DNA of 64,000 nucleotides, from assembly GCF_027938815.1 (NCBI RefSeq), contig NZ_CP115913.1, positions 4,188,001 through 4,252,000 of the forward strand, given 5' to 3'. A model generated the notes under the pieces. The model worked only from the letters and a program-made list of their open reading frames with translations, was not told where the DNA came from and searched no databases. Source of the stretch: Oceanirhabdus sp. W0125-5 (lineage in GTDB: Bacteria > Bacillota > Clostridia > Clostridiales > Clostridiaceae). The first letter of the stretch is position 1. Every line of letters begins with the position of its first letter. The translations under genes and the position numbers were made by a program. Below, piece after piece: positions 62,160-64,000 of this stretch.

Positions 62160-63860
62160 TTAACTCACTTGTTGATAAGTATATAATTTTATATATATAG
62201 GACTTTCAGACATCAAAGTCTCATGTGTTCCTTGGGCAACAACATTCCCTTTATCTAATACATAGATAACATCTGCATTATGGATTGTAGATAATCTATG
62301 GGCGATAATAATTGTTGTCTTTCCCTTTCTTAATTTATCAATATTCTTTTGAACAAGATATTCTGTTTCAGTATCTAGTGCAGAAGTAGCTTCATCCAAA
62401 ATAAGTATTTCTGTATTTTTCAAAAGAGCCCGTGATAAGGCAAGACGTTGTTTCTGTCCGCCCGATAAGGTCGTTCCACGCTCACCAACTTCTGTATCAT
62501 ATTGTTTAGGAAATTCTTGAATAAAATCATGGCATAGCATTTCTTTACATACACTTTCAATTTCTAATTGATCATAGTCTTTATCAAATACTAGATTTTC
62601 CTTAACGGATGATGGTAAAAAATGTGGTTGCTGAAAAACAACTGAAATTTTATCTGGATATTGTTCTCCATAATTGTTAACAGGAACACCATTGATAGAA
62701 ATCTCTCCTTTTTCCTGTGAGTACACCCTTAGTAGCAATTGCGCAATGGTCGATTTCCCACTACCGCTTTCACCAACAAGAGCAATTTTCTTACCAATTG
62801 GAAAATCAATGGATAGGTTATTAAGCACTGGATCTGAATCCACTGAATAGCTAAATGTTACATTTTTAAACTCAATTGAATTAATATGGCCATCAAAATC
62901 TAACGTCCCAAGTTTAGTACTTTCCTTGAACATTACAGATTGAATGCAATTAACAGAAGCCACTAGTTTCTTGCCTGTTAAACCCTGTTGAAATAATTGT
63001 CCAAGCTCTGTTACCAATTGATCAACCAATGTAAAACTTACAACAAATTCTCCTAAAGAAACATTACTTGAAATAACACTCATACCACCGAATAAAATAA
63101 CAATTAGTTTTGTGCCATAGAGAAAGGGGTCGCTTACAAACAGTATTTTAACTTTATATAAACTTTCCTTAATAACCGCCTTAAAATAATTTTGAAACTT
63201 ATTCTCAAACTTGCTCATCTGCCAATCCTGACGATTATATGCTACGATTTCTCTTACTGCTGATATACTTTCTTCAATAGTAATTGAGACATTTGCCTTT
63301 TCCTCTCTCACTTTCTGTGAATATTGCTTAGTTTTTTCTCCAAACTTATGAAGTAAAAAGTAATATATAACAGCTACAGTTATTACAACAAACAGCATTG
63401 TAAAATTTATGTATGCTATTGAACAAGACAAAAACACTATTGTCAGTATAATTTTCATTGACTCTGATAGTAATTGATTAACAGCTATATCACTGGCATC
63501 GGTAATATCATTTCTAATATTGTTTAATAGTTTACCTATATGCTCTTTATTAAAAATTTCAGCTGGCAATTCATAAACTTTCATAAGAAACTTATTTGTC
63601 AAAGCCATTTGTAGATGATAACTAATGTGAAAAAAAGTAACCTTTCTAACTGTAAACCATAACTTAGGTCCAAAAAAGAAAATTGCATATAGTATAATTA
63701 GCTTACAAAATTTTTGATACTGCCCATCAATAAACACTTTATCAATTAAATCACGTTGCAATAAAACAGCAACAATCGGGGTTATACATTCTAAAAAAAG
63801 AGCCAAATATCCTAAAACAAACCAACGTTTCTTATTGATATATTTAAGTATAAATGACAT
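62160..63860 (-). CDS. ABC exporter, membrane-ATPase half transporter 1
   Basis: The ATG at 63860 follows GAGGTCTAGT and starts just after the stop codon of the upstream half-transporter gene; earlier in-frame starts lie inside it. The 566-residue protein has six membrane segments in residues 1-300. The nucleotide-binding domain has Walker A GESGSGKST, the signature LSGGQKQR, Walker B ILILDEATSALD and H-loop AHRLSTI. It exports an unknown substrate, probably as a heterodimer with its neighbour. It is the last gene before the window edge in this direction. Confidence 0.93.
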   Translation of the reverse strand: MSFILKYINKKRWFVLGYLALFLECITPIVAVLLQRDLIDKVFIDGQYQKFCKLIILYAIFFFGPKLWFTVRKVTFFHISYHLQMALTNKFLMKVYELPAEIFNKEHIGKLLNNIRNDITDASDIAVNQLLSESMKIILTIVFLSCSIAYINFTMLFVVITVAVIYYFLLHKFGEKTKQYSQKVREEKANVSITIEESISAVREIVAYNRQDWQMSKFENKFQNYFKAVIKESLYKVKILFVSDPFLYGTKLIVILFGGMSVISSNVSLGEFVVSFTLVDQLVTELGQLFQQGLTGKKLVASVNCIQSVMFKESTKLGTLDFDGHINSIEFKNVTFSYSVDSDPVLNNLSIDFPIGKKIALVGESGSGKSTIAQLLLRVYSQEKGEISINGVPVNNYGEQYPDKISVVFQQPHFLPSSVKENLVFDKDYDQLEIESVCKEMLCHDFIQEFPKQYDTEVGERGTTLSGGQKQRLALSRALLKNTEILILDEATSALDTETEYLVQKNIDKLRKGKTTIIIAHRLSTIHNADVIYVLDKGNVVAQGTHETLMSESPIYIKLYTYQQVS

Positions 63861-63861
63861 A

Positions 63862-64000
63862 CTAGACCTCATTTTCAACACCTCTCATTACCAGCTTATA
63901 AAACTGTGCTTTCATATCCATCAATTGTTGATAAGTACCTTGTTCAACGATTTTACCTGCTTCAAGAACTATAATAGAATCATATTCCATAATTGTTGAT
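63862..64000 (-). CDS. ABC exporter half transporter 2 (C-terminal end only)
   Basis: Only 45 codons are inside the window: STIMEYDSIIVLEAGKIVEQ and then GTYQQLMDM, ending NEV and TAG. This is the end of an ABC ATPase domain after the H-loop. It runs to the right edge and ends 1 bp before the start of the other half transporter, so the two form a translationally coupled pair. Confidence 0.85.
   Translation of the reverse strand, partial: STIMEYDSIIVLEAGKIVEQGTYQQLMDMKAQFYKLVMRGVENEV

Overview
The window looks like a chromosome segment of a low-GC, spore-forming anaerobe of the class Clostridia, most like Clostridium sensu stricto. The basis is the strong A+T bias, a SpoIVFA/SpoIVFB pair, a CotF-like coat protein, MinCDE together with MreBCD, rubrerythrin, oxygen-sensitive iron-sulfur proteins, a corrinoid methyltransferase cluster, and the use of GTG and TTG starts behind strong Shine-Dalgarno sites. 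Species cannot be fixed from the sequence alone.

Layout. Positions 1-17300 (minus strand) form the cell-shape and division block. Read in the direction of transcription it holds a SPOR-domain protein, DUF4321, maf, radC, mreB, mreC, mreD, a class B PBP2, a second tandem PBP2 paralogue, minC, minD, minE, rodA, a spoIVFA-like gene, spoIVFB and the start of a TIGR03960-type radical SAM gene. Intrinsic terminators divide it. Positions 17300-24800 hold a broken M1 peptidase, an NlpC/P60 hydrolase, a signal peptidase with a histidine-rich insert, a secreted cysteine-rich small protein, a GNAT protein, a Gly/Tyr/Asp-rich protein, a chemoreceptor and a GltD/NfnB-like oxidoreductase. Positions 25200-32700 hold tRNA-Leu(GAG), a lytic transglycosylase, coaE, polA, glsA and a PASTA-type PBP. 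Positions 32800-37300 hold tRNA-Leu(CAA), a CotF-like protein, a cold-shock protein and tldD-tldE.

Positions 37388-39211 are an IS1595/ISXO2-like element whose transposase frame is open but whose catalytic motifs look replaced. Its terminal repeats match a family of about 110-bp non-autonomous elements seen at three other places. Positions 39380-44350 hold a CoaC-like flavoprotein, a GNAT protein, a DUF401 transporter, an ascorbate-type PTS IIC/IIB pair without IIA, and a second GNAT protein.

Positions 44595-50384 are a tight seven-gene operon: two tandem paralogous membrane proteins of unknown family, a DUF4178 protein, two DUF350 proteins and a membrane-anchored spermidine-synthase-like enzyme. 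This is the best candidate for a poorly described system, probably a membrane or polyamine-linked stress system. Positions 50568-52522 encode a YjiL/YjiM-like activator and double-cubane protein pair. Rubrerythrin follows, with twelve copies of a 12-bp repeat upstream of it.

Positions 55125-61655 are a corrinoid methyltransferase operon: three UroD/MtaA-family proteins, one corrinoid protein, one ferredoxin/ASKHA reactivase and one CobW-type metallochaperone. An internal terminator-like hairpin lies inside the operon and a perfect 21-bp palindrome lies in front of it. The window ends in a two-gene heteromeric ABC exporter. All calls come from reading the sequence and from recall of protein families; no database search was run.
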